The notes beneath the pieces are model-generated. The model was not told the origin of the DNA and ran no database searches. It saw nothing but the letters and a program-made list of their open reading frames with translations. A DNA stretch of 64,000 nt from Terrabacter sp. MAHUQ-38 (GTDB lineage: Bacteria; Actinomycetota; Actinomycetes; Actinomycetales; Dermatophilaceae). Location of the stretch: positions 186,001 through 250,000 of the forward strand of contig NZ_JACVCU010000003.1 of NCBI RefSeq assembly GCF_014518425.1, written 5' to 3'. Positions 19,156-28,480 of this stretch are shown one piece after another (the stretch's first letter is position 1; each line of letters begins with the position of its first letter). Position numbers and translations under genes: made by a program.

Positions 19156-20202
19156 CTACGCCTGGACCAGGGTCACCGGCATCGAGGAGTCGGTGGGCAG
19201 CCCGAGGTCGCTCGGCTCGCGCCCCTTGGCCACCATCTGCGCCCCGAGGGCCGCGACCATGGCCCCGTTGTCGGTGCACAGACCCGGCCGCGGCACCCGC
19301 AGGACGACGCCTGCCTTGGCGCAGCGTTCCTCGGCGAGCGCCCGGAGCCGAGAGTTCGCGGCCACCCCGCCTCCGATGAGCAGGTGCTCCACATCGTGCT
19401 CCTTGCAGGCGAGGAGCGCCTTGCGGGTCAGGACGTCGACGACGGCCTCCTGGAAGCTCGCGGCGACGTCGGCGACGGGCACGTTCTCCCCGGCGCGCTG
19501 GCGCAGCTCGACCCAGCGCGACACCGCGGTCTTCAGGCCCGAGAACGAGAAGTCGAACCGGTGCCGCTCGAGGTCACGGCCGGTCGTGAGTCCGCGCGGG
19601 AAGTCGATCGCCAGCCGGTTGCCTTCTCGCGCAGCGCGATCCACGTGCGGTCCGCCCGGAAAAGGCAGGCCGAGCACCCGCGCGACCTTGTCGAAGGCCT
19701 CGCCCGCCGCATCGTCCATGGTGGCGCCGAGCGACCGGACGTCGTTGGTCACGTCGGGGACGAGCAACAGCGACGAGTGGCCGCCGGACACGAGCATCGC
19801 CATGGTCGGCTCGGGCAGCGGGCCGTGCTCGACGATGTCGACGGCGACGTGCGAGGCGAGGTGGTTCACGCCGTAGATCGGCTTGCCGAGGGCGAGGGCG
19901 AGGGCCTTGGCAGAAGCGACACCGACGAGCAGCGCGCCGGCGAGCCCAGGACCGGACGTCACGGAGATGGCGTCGAGGTCGCGGAGGGAGACGCCGGCCT
20001 CGCGGCAGGCGCGGTCGATCGTCGGCACCATCGCCTCGAGATGGGCCCGGCTCGCGACCTCCGGGACGACCCCGCCGAAACGGGCGTGCTCGTCGACGCT
20101 GCTCGCGACGGTGTCGACGAGCAGCGTCTGGCCGCGGACGATGCCGACACCGGTCTCGTCGCACGACGTCTCGATGCCGAGGACGAGCGGCTCGTCGCTC
20201 AT
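19156..20202 (-). CDS. tsaD: tRNA N6-adenosine threonylcarbamoyltransferase TsaD
   Basis: 348 residues, full length ASKHA-fold enzyme. [15 protein letters not shown] at the N-terminus, NHLASH metal ligands, [12 protein letters not shown] and [11 protein letters not shown] are diagnostic. Transfers the threonylcarbamoyl group to A37 of ANN-decoding tRNAs in complex with TsaB and TsaE, both encoded upstream in the same cluster. The start overlaps the rimI stop by 4 nt. The C-terminus ends between convergent genes at the hairpin described above. Confidence 0.97.
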   Translation of the reverse strand: MSDEPLVLGIETSCDETGVGIVRGQTLLVDTVASSVDEHARFGGVVPEVASRAHLEAMVPTIDRACREAGVSLRDLDAISVTSGPGLAGALLVGVASAKALALALGKPIYGVNHLASHVAVDIVEHGPLPEPTMAMLVSGGHSSLLLVPDVTNDVRSLGATMDDAAGEAFDKVARVLGLPFPGGPHVDRAAREGNRLAIDFPRGLTTGRDLERHRFDFSFSGLKTAVSRWVELRQRAGENVPVADVAASFQEAVVDVLTRKALLACKEHDVEHLLIGGGVAANSRLRALAEERCAKAGVVLRVPRPGLCTDNGAMVAALGAQMVAKGREPSDLGLPTDSSMPVTLVQA

Positions 20203-20702
20203 GCGTCTCCCTTCGTGAGCAGGAGGCGCATGACGAGGGCGTCGACGTCTCCCGGCTGGTAGTAGCGGCGGCGCACCGAGATGACCTCGAAGCCCGCCCG
20301 GTCGTAGAGCCGGCGGGCGGCCTCGTTGTCGGCACGCACCTCGAGGAGCAAGGCCTCGACGCCGCGGCCCACGGCCCTGCGGACGAGCTCGTCGAGCAGG
20401 ACACGGCCCGTACCGCGGCCCTGCTGGGCCGGGGCGGTCGCGATGGTCATGACGTCGGCCACGTCCCCCGAGACGTCGAGCCCGGCATACCCGGCGATGG
20501 TCCCGCCGGGGGTCACTGCGACGACGTAGTCACGGCGGGGCCGGCTGGCGAGCTCGCTCCACCACGTCGCCTCCGACCACGCGTCGTCGGCGAAGAGCTG
20601 CTGCTCCAGAGCGGCGAGGTGGGCGAGGTCGGTCCACTGGAGGTCGCGGAGCGTGACGCCGTGCGCGCCCGTGGGCTGGCTGGGGGTCGTGGCCACCGTC
20701 AT
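20199..20702 (-). CDS. rimI: RimI-like GNAT N-acetyltransferase
   Basis: 167 residues. GNAT fold with the acetyl-CoA loop motif [36 protein letters not shown] and [14 protein letters not shown], which match ribosomal protein S18 alanine N-acetyltransferases. ATG at 20700-20702 chosen because it gives the 4-nt overlap with the tsaB stop. It lies between tsaB and tsaD, the conserved actinobacterial order. The substrate may be broader than S18. Confidence 0.9.
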   Translation of the reverse strand: MTVATTPSQPTGAHGVTLRDLQWTDLAHLAALEQQLFADDAWSEATWWSELASRPRRDYVVAVTPGGTIAGYAGLDVSGDVADVMTIATAPAQQGRGTGRVLLDELVRRAVGRGVEALLLEVRADNEAARRLYDRAGFEVISVRRRYYQPGDVDALVMRLLLTKGDA

Positions 20703-21415
20703 CCGAGGGTCGACTTCGTGGTCGGCGCGGCCGGTGAGACGTCGGGCCGGCGAAGATACAACGGCTCGAGCCCGTCGAACCCGCGGCCCGGCTCGGTCCA
20801 CTGGAGCGTCCCGTCGAGGTCGGGCGACGTCGTGTCCGCGAGGCGGCGTACCGCGAGGTCGGCGAGGGCGGCGCCGCTGACGTCGAGGAGCTCGATGCCG
20901 TGAGGCAACGCGTCACCGTAGAGCGCCGGTCCGCGACCCGCCGTGGGCAGCGCCCGCAGCTCGTCCGGCAGGTCGGCGGCCCGCGACACCGTGGGCTCGG
21001 CCGTGCGGCGCGCGCCGGCGTCGCCCAGGGCGTACGCCGCGGTGTAGACCTCCTTGCGGCGTGCGTCGGTCGCCACGAGCAGGTCTCCCCGGCGGCCCGC
21101 GAGCCACGCCTGGTGGGCGACCGCGTCGAGACTCGTCAGGCCACGTACCGGGATGCCGAGGGCGAAAGCGAAAGTGCGGGCCGTGACGATGCCCACGCGC
21201 AGGCCGGTGAACGGCCCGGGCCCGATGCCGACGACGACGTCCGTCACGTCACCGGGCCCCGCAGAGACGGTTGCGAGGGCGGCCCCGATGCCCGGCGCCA
21301 GGTGCTCGGCGTGGGCGCGTGCGTCGAGGGTTGTCGTCTCGGCGACCACGCCCGAGCCGTCGTGCAGGCCGACGGTGATGGCAGTCGTCGAGGTGTCGAT
21401 CGCGAGCAGCAGCAC
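20699..21415 (-). CDS. tsaB: tRNA threonylcarbamoyladenosine biosynthesis protein TsaB
   Basis: 238 residues. LLAIDTSTTAITVGLHDG at the N-terminus, VVGIGPGPFTGLRVGI, and ALGIPVRGLTSLDAVAH are typical. An inactive TsaD paralogue that scaffolds the t6A complex. The start is GTG at 21413-21415 because the family begins right before LAIDTS and TAGCCT lies 7 nt upstream (leaderless). The upstream extension through a pair of 39-bp direct repeats is unlikely to be coding. Confidence 0.93.
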   Translation of the reverse strand: MLLLAIDTSTTAITVGLHDGSGVVAETTTLDARAHAEHLAPGIGAALATVSAGPGDVTDVVVGIGPGPFTGLRVGIVTARTFAFALGIPVRGLTSLDAVAHQAWLAGRRGDLLVATDARRKEVYTAAYALGDAGARRTAEPTVSRAADLPDELRALPTAGRGPALYGDALPHGIELLDVSGAALADLAVRRLADTTSPDLDGTLQWTEPGRGFDGLEPLYLRRPDVSPAAPTTKSTLG

Positions 21416-21422
21416 GAGCGTC

Positions 21423-21428
21423 AGGCTA
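21423..21428 (-). promoter_or_regulatory. -10 box of internal tsaB promoter (leaderless)
   Basis: TAGCCT on the minus strand, 7 nt before the GTG of tsaB. Two 39-bp direct repeats lie immediately upstream. Confidence 0.55.
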
Positions 21429-21450
21429 TCCGAGCACGCGACGCGGGCTG

Positions 21451-21541
21451 CCAGCGCGCCAGTCACGCCCCGGCTGCGTTCGCGCGCCCATCGGAGCCCA
21501 ACCCAGCGCGCCAGTCACGCCCCGGCTGACTTCGCGCGCCC
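21451..21541. repeat. Tandem 39-bp direct repeats between tsaE and tsaB
   Basis: Copies at 21451-21489 and 21503-21541 (period 52) share CCAGCGCGCCAGTCACGCCC and the following CGGCTG..TTCGCGCGCC; only two adjacent bases differ. They fill the gap in an otherwise tightly overlapping cluster, just upstream of the tsaB -10 box. Confidence 0.85.
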
Positions 21542-21543
21542 CT

Positions 21544-22008
21544 TCATGCTGCGGGGGCGAGTGCGTCCAGCACGCCCGCCCAGCGGTCACCGACACCGAC
21601 GAGCCGGGCGGTGCGCACGTCGTCGCCGGTGATGGTCAGCTCGAGCCGGTCCTCGCTCAGCTGCTCGGCGAGGCCGGCGCCCCACTCGACGACGGTGACG
21701 CTCGCGTCGAGGTCGGCGTCGAGGTCGAGGTCGTCGAGCTCGAGGGCGCTCCCCAGACGGTAGGCGTCGACGTGGACGAGATCAGGGCCGCCGACGAGCG
21801 ACGGGTGCACACGGGCGATGACGAACGTCGGCGAGGTGATCGGGCCGCGCACCCCGAGTCCCTCGGCGATGCCCTGGGTCAGGGTCGTCTTGCCGGCGCC
21901 GAGGTCGCCCGTGAGCACGAGCACGTCGCCACCGCGCAGCAGCGCCCCGAGCCGCCGGCCGAAGTCCTGGGTGTCGTCCCTGGTGTCCCACCGGACCTCA
22001 CGCTCCAC
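21544..22008 (-). CDS. tsaE: tRNA threonylcarbamoyladenosine ATPase TsaE
   Basis: 154 residues. Walker A LTGDLGAGKTTLTQGIAEGL and the SPTF segment (ITSPTFVIARVH), with HVDAYRLG and VVEWG as in the family. ATP hydrolysis drives turnover of the TsaBD complex. The GTG start (22006-22008) follows the upstream hydrolase stop by 6 nt. The tsaE-tsaB gap of 128 bp is the only large one in this cluster. Confidence 0.95.
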   Translation of the reverse strand: MEREVRWDTRDDTQDFGRRLGALLRGGDVLVLTGDLGAGKTTLTQGIAEGLGVRGPITSPTFVIARVHPSLVGGPDLVHVDAYRLGSALELDDLDLDADLDASVTVVEWGAGLAEQLSEDRLELTITGDDVRTARLVGVGDRWAGVLDALAPAA

Positions 22009-22014
22009 GCCGCC

Positions 22015-23265
22015 TCACGCTCCCCTGGTGCGGGCCGGCTTGCCCCGCCCGGAGCGCATGAGCTCGGCGGCCTCCTTCTCGAGGCGGCGCTGGCGGCGGT
22101 TCTTGGCCACATCGGTCACGATCCGGCGCACGCGGGGCTGCTTCGAGACCTCGATCTGCTCGGCCCTGGCCCGCGTCGACTGGTCGACGAGCTGGACCAG
22201 ATGGGCGTTCAGCAGCTCCGGGTGCTCGAGCATGATGACGTGGCCGGCGTCGTTGACGACGACGTGCTCGGCACCGGGGATGCCCTCGACGATGAGCTCG
22301 CTGTGCGACGGCGGCGTGAGGACGTCCTCGCGGCCGTTGAAGACGAGGACCATCGAGTGGCGGAACTCGAGCAGCGCCGGCCGCTTGTCGAAGCCGTCGA
22401 ACGTCAGGAGGTAGTCGTTGACGACGTCGAGGGGCGTGCTGAGCAGGATGTCGGCGGTGTAGCGCACGACCGACCGGGGCACGGGCGAGGCGAAGGAGTT
22501 CTGCTCGACGAGGAAGTACTCCAGGTCGCGGGCGACCCGCCTCATCCTGCTGAACAGCTCGGGTCGGTTGCTGAGCGAGCCCAGGACACCGGGGCCGAGG
22601 CGCTCGAGCAGGAGACGGCCGAAGGTCGCGACGCGTCCGCCGTTGGCGAGCATGAGCCCGCCGGGGCTCGTCGCCACGAACGCTGCTCCGACGACACGGT
22701 CGACCACGAGGCGCGGCTCGTGCTCACCCAGCGCGAGCATCGTCATGCCACCCATGGAGTGGCCGACGAGGACGAGGTCGCCCTCGGGGACGACCTCGGT
22801 GATGACCGTGAGGAGGTCCTTGCCGAGCCGGTCGATCGTGTAGCTGTCCTTGTGCCCGCGGGTCGACCGGCCGTGGCCGCGCTGGTCCCACGACACGACG
22901 CGGTAGCCGGCGGCCTTGAGTGCGCGCCTCTGGTAGACCCAGCACCGCAGGCTGAGGCAGTAGCCGTGGGTGAGCACGACGGTCGGCAGCTCATCGCGGC
23001 GCCCGTGCCGGGTCGCGCCCTGCGCCGCGGCAGCCGCGGCATCCGGCGACGGGAGGTCGACCTCGACATGGAGCGCTACCCCGTCGTCGGTGAGCAGGAC
23101 GTGCTCCTCGTCGGCGGTGATGTCGAGCAGCTCCGGCGTCTCGAGGGCCTCCATGGCGGCCCGGTGCCTGCCGGCCCGGTCGGCCGCGATGCCGGCGGCG
23201 ACGGCACCGGCGACACCGAGGGTCGCGGCGGCGATGCCGATGACGGGGTTGCGGCGCGGGCTCAT
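22015..23265 (-). CDS. Alpha/beta-fold hydrolase, membrane-anchored
   Basis: 416 residues. The N-terminus has a hydrophobic stretch (residues ~7-27, IGIAAATLGVAGAVAAGIAA). The fold shows VVLTHGYCLSLRCWVYQRRA (oxyanion region), SWDQRGHGRS, VLVGHSMGGMTMLALG with nucleophile Ser in GHSMGG, and a C-terminal VNDAGHVIMLEHPELL with the catalytic His. Lipase/esterase-type serine hydrolase of unknown substrate. Overlaps alr by 4 nt and precedes tsaE, a conserved neighbour arrangement in Micrococcales and Streptomyces. The basic C-terminal tail (RRQRRLEKEAA) may bind membrane or nucleic acid. Confidence 0.88.
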   Translation of the reverse strand: MSPRRNPVIGIAAATLGVAGAVAAGIAADRAGRHRAAMEALETPELLDITADEEHVLLTDDGVALHVEVDLPSPDAAAAAAQGATRHGRRDELPTVVLTHGYCLSLRCWVYQRRALKAAGYRVVSWDQRGHGRSTRGHKDSYTIDRLGKDLLTVITEVVPEGDLVLVGHSMGGMTMLALGEHEPRLVVDRVVGAAFVATSPGGLMLANGGRVATFGRLLLERLGPGVLGSLSNRPELFSRMRRVARDLEYFLVEQNSFASPVPRSVVRYTADILLSTPLDVVNDYLLTFDGFDKRPALLEFRHSMVLVFNGREDVLTPPSHSELIVEGIPGAEHVVVNDAGHVIMLEHPELLNAHLVQLVDQSTRARAEQIEVSKQPRVRRIVTDVAKNRRQRRLEKEAAELMRSGRGKPARTRGA

Positions 23266-24521
23266 GCGCCGGCGCCCTGGCGGTCGACCTCGCCCGCTCC
23301 GCCGGAGTGCAGCCGGGGCACGCGCGCGCCGAGCCGCGTGACGATCTCGTAGCTGATCGTGTCTGTGGCATCGGCCCAGTCCTGCGCGGTCGGCTCGCCC
23401 GGGGCGCCACCGAAGAGGGTCACGACGTCGCCGGCCGCCGCTGTCGACCCCGGCCCGAGGTCGACGACGAGCTGGTCCATGCACACCCGGCCCGCGATCG
23501 CGGTGCGGCGCCCACCGACGAGGAGCGGACCCACGTTGGTCGCGTTGCGCGGGATGCCGTCGGCGTAGCCGGCAGGCACGAGGCCGACGACCGTGTCGAC
23601 GTCGGTGACGTATGCATGGCCGTAGCTGATGCCCTGCCCCGCGGGGAGCCGCTTGACCAGGGCGAGCCGGGCGCGGACGGTCATGACCGGCCGCAGGCCG
23701 AAGTCGTCGTCGACCTGCGGGACCGGGGTCAGGCCGTACATCGCGATGCCGGGACGCACGAGGTCGGCGTGCGCGCTCGGGTGCAGGAGAGTCGCGGCGG
23801 AGTTGGCGAGGTGTCGCACCTCGGGGCGGCAGCCCTCGCGCTCGGCCTCGCTGACGGCCTCGAAGAAGCGCTCCTGCTGCGCGAGCACGGTCGGGTGATC
23901 CGGCGCGTCGGCGTGGGCGAAGTGGGTCCAGATGCCGACGACGGTGATCGCGCCCTCGGCCTCGAGCGGACGGGCGTGGCGCACGAGGTCCACCCAGTCC
24001 TGCCCGTAGGCACCGCCGCGGCCGAGGCCGGTGTCGACCTTCAGGTGCACCCGCGCTATGCGCCCGAGCGACCGTGCAGCAGCCGCGACCTCGTCGAGGA
24101 CCCACGTCGCGGACGCGGACAGGTCGATGTCGCGCGCGATCGCGCCGGCGAAGTCCGAGCCGGGCACGCTCAGCCAGGTGAGCAGCCGCTCGGTGATTCC
24201 CGCGTCACGCAGGGCGAAGGCCTCGGCGAACTGCGCGACGCCGAGCCACGTGGCTCCGCCGCGCAGCGCCGCTCGCGCCACCGGGAGCAGGCCGTGCCCG
24301 TAGGCGTCGGCCTTGACGACGGCCATGAACGCCGAGGTGGGCGCGAGCGCGCGGAGCGTGCGGACGTTGGCCTCGAGGGCCGTGAGGTCGATCTCGGCCC
24401 ACACCGTCGTGCCGCGGGTGTCCGGCCGAGTGTCCGGCAGAGTTTGCGGCGAGGGCCCGGAGCCCTCCGCTGACCTGGGCAGGGTGGTCCGTTCGGCGTC
24501 TGTGGCGTCGATCTGGCTCAT
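23262..24521 (-). CDS. alr: Alanine racemase
   Basis: 419 residues. AVVKADAYGHGLLPVARAAL contains the PLP lysine; GISYGHAYVTDVDTVVGLVP carries the second catalytic tyrosine region; AGRVCMDQLVVDLG is the family signature. Converts L-Ala to D-Ala for peptidoglycan. A 35-residue N-terminal extension (SAEGSGPSPQTLPDTRPDTR) precedes the conserved start WAEIDLTALEANV, so an internal start cannot be excluded. ATG at 24519-24521. In the cell-wall part of the cluster downstream of glmS. Confidence 0.96.
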   Translation of the reverse strand: MSQIDATDAERTTLPRSAEGSGPSPQTLPDTRPDTRGTTVWAEIDLTALEANVRTLRALAPTSAFMAVVKADAYGHGLLPVARAALRGGATWLGVAQFAEAFALRDAGITERLLTWLSVPGSDFAGAIARDIDLSASATWVLDEVAAAARSLGRIARVHLKVDTGLGRGGAYGQDWVDLVRHARPLEAEGAITVVGIWTHFAHADAPDHPTVLAQQERFFEAVSEAEREGCRPEVRHLANSAATLLHPSAHADLVRPGIAMYGLTPVPQVDDDFGLRPVMTVRARLALVKRLPAGQGISYGHAYVTDVDTVVGLVPAGYADGIPRNATNVGPLLVGGRRTAIAGRVCMDQLVVDLGPGSTAAAGDVVTLFGGAPGEPTAQDWADATDTISYEIVTRLGARVPRLHSGGAGEVDRQGAGA

Positions 24522-24589
24522 CAGTGCAGTCTCGCAGTTCGTGTGGGTCGTCCGGGTGCAGGGCCTCGCGCGCGACGCGGCCGCACGGT

Positions 24590-26206
24590 TCAGCCGGGCG
24601 CCGACCGCCCCCGGGCGAGCAGGTCACGCACCGTCGGCCGTATGCCGTGTGCCACCGCCAGAGCCCGCAGCGGGCCACCGCCGGAGGCGCGGTCGGCGGC
24701 AACCCCGTGCACGAGGGCACCGAGGGCGGCGGCGTCGTGCGGGGCGCATCCGGCCGCCAGCAGGGTGCCGATGACGCCGGCCAGGACGTCACCGGAGCCG
24801 GCGGTGGCGAGCCACGGCGGGGCGTCGGCCTGCGAGCGCACCGGTTCGCCGTCGGTGACGACGAGCGTCGTGGCGCCCTTGAGGAGCACGGTGGCGCCGG
24901 TGAGGGCGACGAGGCGGCGCGCGTGCCCGAGGGGGTCGGCCGTGACGTCGTCGGCCGTGACGTCGTCGGCCGAGACCTCGTGGTCGGGGCCGCTCCCGGC
25001 GTCAGCGGGACTGATGACGGGACTTCCGCCGTCGTCCAGGCTCACCGAGGCGCTGGAATCGCCCGAGGCACCGTCATCCGTCCCCGCGGACGGGCTCGCC
25101 AGACGGGTCAGGAGCCGGGCGAGCTCGCCCGCGTGGGGGGTCAGCACCGTCGGTGCCTCACGCCGGCCCTCGACGAGGGCCAGCCCCCCGGCGTCCACGA
25201 CGACGGGGAGGTCGCTCGCGAGCGCGGCGCGGGCGGTCTCGAGCTGGGCACGTGCCCGGTCGTCGTCCGCCTCGGTGTCGAGCCCTGGCCCGACGACCCA
25301 CGCCTGGACGCGTCCGTCGCCCACGACGGCCTCGGGCACGGCCTGGTGCACGAGGGCGACGGGCGTCGGCGTGCCGACGTAGCGGACCATCCCGACGCCG
25401 GACTCGGCAGCGGCGGTCGTGCACAGCACCGCGGCACCCGGGTAGGCCTCGCTGCCGGCGACGACGCCCAGCACACCTCGGGAGTACTTGTCGTCGCCTC
25501 GGCCCGGCACCGGCCAGAGGTCCGCGACGTCGTCCCACGTCAGCCGCTCGACGGCGGCGGGGACGTCGTCGACGTCGAGCCCGATGTCGACGACGGTGAG
25601 CCGACCGGTGGCCGCCTCCCCCGCCGGCAGGAGGTGCACGGGCTTGGGCGTGCCGAACGTGACGGTCTCGTCGGCCCACACGGCGTCGTCCTCACCGTCC
25701 TCGCCTGCGGGGTCCAGCCCGCTCGCGAGGTCGACCGCGATGACCCACGCGTCGTCGTCGACGGCGTCGACGAGCTTGGCGGCCTCAGGGCGCAGGCCAG
25801 GTCGTCCGCCGATGCCGACGATCCCGTCGAGCACGACGTCCGCCTCGGCGACGACGTGCGTCGCCGCGTCGGGGTCGTCGCTCGCGACGTGGACCATGAC
25901 GCCGGCGGCCTCGGCCGCGTCGAGTCCCGCGGCATGCACGCCGTCGCGGCCCGACGTGGGCACCAGCACCACGGCGCAGGCGAAGCCCGACTCGGCGAGG
26001 TGGGCGACGGCATACAGGGTGTCGCCCCCGTTCGCGCCGGCGCCGACGAGCCCGACGACCGTCGCGCCCTCGGTGTCGGTGAGTCGCGCGATGGCCACCT
26101 CGGCGAGACCACGGGCGGCGCGCGCCATGAGCTCGCCCTCGGGGAGGCCCGACATGGCGGCGGCCTCGGCGGCCCGGACGGCGTCGACGGAGTGGGCGCG
26201 GATCAT
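24590..26206 (-). CDS. nnr: Bifunctional NAD(P)HX epimerase/dehydratase Nnr
   Basis: 538 residues. The N-terminal YjeF-N epimerase (residues ~1-215) shows VVGLVGAGANGGDTLYAVAH. The C-terminal ADP/ATP-dependent dehydratase (~225-538) shows DDKYSRGVLGVVAGSEAYPG, LTPHAGELARLL and WLATAGSGDVLAGVIGTLLA. Repairs hydrated NAD(P)H. The dehydratase has an unusual low-complexity acidic insert of ~55 residues (residues ~380-435) between HAGELARLL and the LTGATVLLKG strand. Part of the insert is encoded by a 15-bp tandem repeat (24935-24979). Start ATG 26204-26206 shares a base with the acpS stop. Confidence 0.95.
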   Translation of the reverse strand: MIRAHSVDAVRAAEAAAMSGLPEGELMARAARGLAEVAIARLTDTEGATVVGLVGAGANGGDTLYAVAHLAESGFACAVVLVPTSGRDGVHAAGLDAAEAAGVMVHVASDDPDAATHVVAEADVVLDGIVGIGGRPGLRPEAAKLVDAVDDDAWVIAVDLASGLDPAGEDGEDDAVWADETVTFGTPKPVHLLPAGEAATGRLTVVDIGLDVDDVPAAVERLTWDDVADLWPVPGRGDDKYSRGVLGVVAGSEAYPGAAVLCTTAAAESGVGMVRYVGTPTPVALVHQAVPEAVVGDGRVQAWVVGPGLDTEADDDRARAQLETARAALASDLPVVVDAGGLALVEGRREAPTVLTPHAGELARLLTRLASPSAGTDDGASGDSSASVSLDDGGSPVISPADAGSGPDHEVSADDVTADDVTADPLGHARRLVALTGATVLLKGATTLVVTDGEPVRSQADAPPWLATAGSGDVLAGVIGTLLAAGCAPHDAAALGALVHGVAADRASGGGPLRALAVAHGIRPTVRDLLARGRSAPG

Positions 26207-26556
26207 CAGCCCTCCGCGACGACGACGGCCGACGCGATGCCCGCATCATGCGACATGGACAGGTGGAACGAGTCGACGCCGAGGTCGCTGGCGCGAGCCA
26301 GGACCGTGCCGCCGATCTCGAGCGACGGGCGTCCGTCGCCGTTCGTCACGACGCGCGCGTCGGTCCACTCCATGCCGCCCGGGGCCCCGAGCGACTTGGC
26401 GAGCGCCTCCTTGGCGGCGAAGCGGGCCGCGAGCGAGGCGATGCCGTGGCCGCGCTCCTCGGGGGTGAAGAGCCGCTCGCGCAACGCGGGCGTGCGCTCG
26501 AGGGTCTCCTCGAAACGCGCTATGTCGACGACGTCGATCCCGACCCCGACGATCAC
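26206..26556 (-). CDS. acpS: Holo-[acyl-carrier-protein] synthase
   Basis: 116 residues. [20 protein letters not shown] (Mg-binding Asp), [16 protein letters not shown] (catalytic Glu/Lys segment) and [15 protein letters not shown] are the AcpS signatures. Transfers 4'-phosphopantetheine from CoA to acyl carrier protein serine. GTG start at 26554-26556, one base after the glmS stop. Confidence 0.97.
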   Translation of the reverse strand: MIVGVGIDVVDIARFEETLERTPALRERLFTPEERGHGIASLAARFAAKEALAKSLGAPGGMEWTDARVVTNGDGRPSLEIGGTVLARASDLGVDSFHLSMSHDAGIASAVVVAEG

Positions 26557-26557
26557 G

Positions 26558-28417
26558 TCACTCGACCGTGACCGACTTGGCGAGGTTGCGCGGCTGGTCG
26601 ACGTCGAGGCCCTTGGCCGTGGAGAGCCACAGCGCGAAGACCTGCAGCGGTACGACGGTGAGCAGCGGGGCGAGGAGCGGGGACGTCGCGGGCACCCGGA
26701 TCACCTCGTCGGCGAACGGCTCGACGGCCTCGTCGCCCTCCTCGGCGATGACGAGCGTGCGGGCGCCGCGGGCTCGGATCTCCTGGATGTTGCTGACGAC
26801 CTTGCCGTGCAGGCCGTGCTCGCTCGTCGGCGAGGGCACGACGACGAAGACCGGCTGGCCCGGCTCGATGAGCGCGATCGGGCCGTGCTTGAGCTCGCCG
26901 GCGGCGAAGCCTTCGGCGTGGATGTACGCGAGCTCCTTGAGCTTGAGCGCACCCTCCATCGCGACGGGGTAGCCGACGTGACGCCCGAGGAAGAGGACCG
27001 AGCGGGTGTCGGCCATGAACTTCGCGATCTCCTTGACGCGGCCCATCTGCGCGAGCAGCGTCTCGATCTTGGCCGGGACGCCGGCAAGCTCCTTCATGAC
27101 CGACTGCGCGTCGTCGGCGAACGAGCCGCCACGCAGCTGCGCGAGGTAGAGACCCAGGACGTAGCTCGCGGTGATCTGGGCCAGGAAGGCCTTGGTCGAG
27201 GCGACGGCGATCTCGGGGCCGGCGTGCGTGTAGAGCACGGCGTCGGACTCGCGCGGGATGGTCGAGCCGTGCGTGTTGCAGATCGAGATCGTCAGCGCGC
27301 CGAGCTCGCGGGCGTGCTTGACGGCCATCAGGGTGTCCATGGTCTCGCCCGACTGGCTGATCGAGACCACGAGGGTCCGCTCGTTGACGATCGGGTCGCA
27401 GTAGCGGAACTCGTGTGCGAGCGAGACCTCGACGGGGATGCGGGTCCAGTGCTCGATGGCGTACTTCGCGGTCATGCCGGCGTAGGCGGCCGTGCCGCAG
27501 GCCACGATCGTGATCCGGTCGACGTTCCTGAGCTGCTCCTCGGAGATCCGCAGCTCGTCGAGGATGAGCCGGCCCTCGGGGTCGGTGCGCCCGAGGAGCG
27601 TGTCGCGAACGGCGTGGGGCTGGTCGTTGATCTCCTTCTCCATGAACGTCGCGTAGCCGCCCTTCTCGGCGGCCGCCGCGTCCCACGTCACCTCGTACGC
27701 CTTGCCCTCCGCGGGCGTGCCGTCGAAGTTGACGACGGTGGCTCCCTCAGGCGTGATCGTGACGATCTGGTCCTGCGCGAGCTCGAGCGCGTGGCGCGTG
27801 TGGCCGATGAAGGCCGCGACGTCGGAGCCGAGGTAGTTGGCGTTCTCGCCGAGGCCCACGACGAGCGGGCTGTTGCGCCGGGCGCCGACGACGACGTCCG
27901 GCTGGTCGGCGTGGATGGCGAGGAGCGTGAACGCGCCCTCGAGGTCGGCGACGACGGCGCGCATCGCGGTGGTGAGGTCACGGTGCTGCTCGTAGGCGGC
28001 GGCGACGAGGTGGGCGACGACCTCGGTGTCGGTCTCGCTCGCGAACTCGACGCCGTCCGCTAGCAGGCCCTGCTTCAGGGCGTGGAAGTTCTCGATGATG
28101 CCGTTGTGGATGAGGGCGAGCTTGCCGTCCTTCCCACCGCGGTGCGGGTGGGCGTTCTGGTCGGTGGGGCCGCCGTGGGTGGCCCAGCGGGTGTGGCCGA
28201 TACCGGTCGTGGAGGCCGGCAGCGGGCGTGCCTCGAGCTCCGCCGTGAGGTTGGCGAGCTTGCCCGACTTCTTGCGGGTCTCCACGTGGTCTCCGTCGAG
28301 GAGCGCCACGCCGGCGGAGTCGTAGCCGCGGTACTCGAGACGGGCCAGACCCTCCATGACGACGTCGAGCGCCGTGCCGTCGTTCGTCGTGCCGACGTAT
28401 CCAACGATTCCACACAT
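26558..28417 (-). CDS. glmS: Glutamine-fructose-6-phosphate aminotransferase (isomerizing)
   Basis: 619 residues. Ntn amidotransferase domain starts at MCGIVGYVG (Cys2 nucleophile), followed by [15 protein letters not shown] and HNGIIEN. Two SIS domains ([46 protein letters not shown]) bind fructose-6-phosphate. The C-terminus [16 protein letters not shown] is diagnostic. Makes glucosamine-6-phosphate for UDP-GlcNAc and mycothiol precursors. The start at 28415-28417 is fixed by Cys2. TACGCT lies 7 nt upstream, so the mRNA is probably leaderless. First gene of the long minus-strand cluster ending at tsaD. Confidence 0.98.
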   Translation of the reverse strand: MCGIVGYVGTTNDGTALDVVMEGLARLEYRGYDSAGVALLDGDHVETRKKSGKLANLTAELEARPLPASTTGIGHTRWATHGGPTDQNAHPHRGGKDGKLALIHNGIIENFHALKQGLLADGVEFASETDTEVVAHLVAAAYEQHRDLTTAMRAVVADLEGAFTLLAIHADQPDVVVGARRNSPLVVGLGENANYLGSDVAAFIGHTRHALELAQDQIVTITPEGATVVNFDGTPAEGKAYEVTWDAAAAEKGGYATFMEKEINDQPHAVRDTLLGRTDPEGRLILDELRISEEQLRNVDRITIVACGTAAYAGMTAKYAIEHWTRIPVEVSLAHEFRYCDPIVNERTLVVSISQSGETMDTLMAVKHARELGALTISICNTHGSTIPRESDAVLYTHAGPEIAVASTKAFLAQITASYVLGLYLAQLRGGSFADDAQSVMKELAGVPAKIETLLAQMGRVKEIAKFMADTRSVLFLGRHVGYPVAMEGALKLKELAYIHAEGFAAGELKHGPIALIEPGQPVFVVVPSPTSEHGLHGKVVSNIQEIRARGARTLVIAEEGDEAVEPFADEVIRVPATSPLLAPLLTVVPLQVFALWLSTAKGLDVDQPRNLAKSVTVE

Positions 28418-28424
28418 GTGCACC

Positions 28425-28430
28425 AGCGTA
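28425..28430 (-). promoter_or_regulatory. -10 box of glmS (leaderless)
   Basis: TACGCT on the minus strand, 7 nt before the ATG, in the 63-bp divergent gap with coaA. Confidence 0.55.
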
Positions 28431-28480
28431 GGGGACCGCGCGAGGGCCCAACGCCACCCCCGGCCCAGGCGTCCGCCACA

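Noticed and set aside
24524-28063. Very long plus-strand frame opposite alr, nnr, acpS and glmS
   Set aside because: High-GC third-position bias removes stops on the complement; no motif or start signal, while four well-conserved genes lie on the minus strand.
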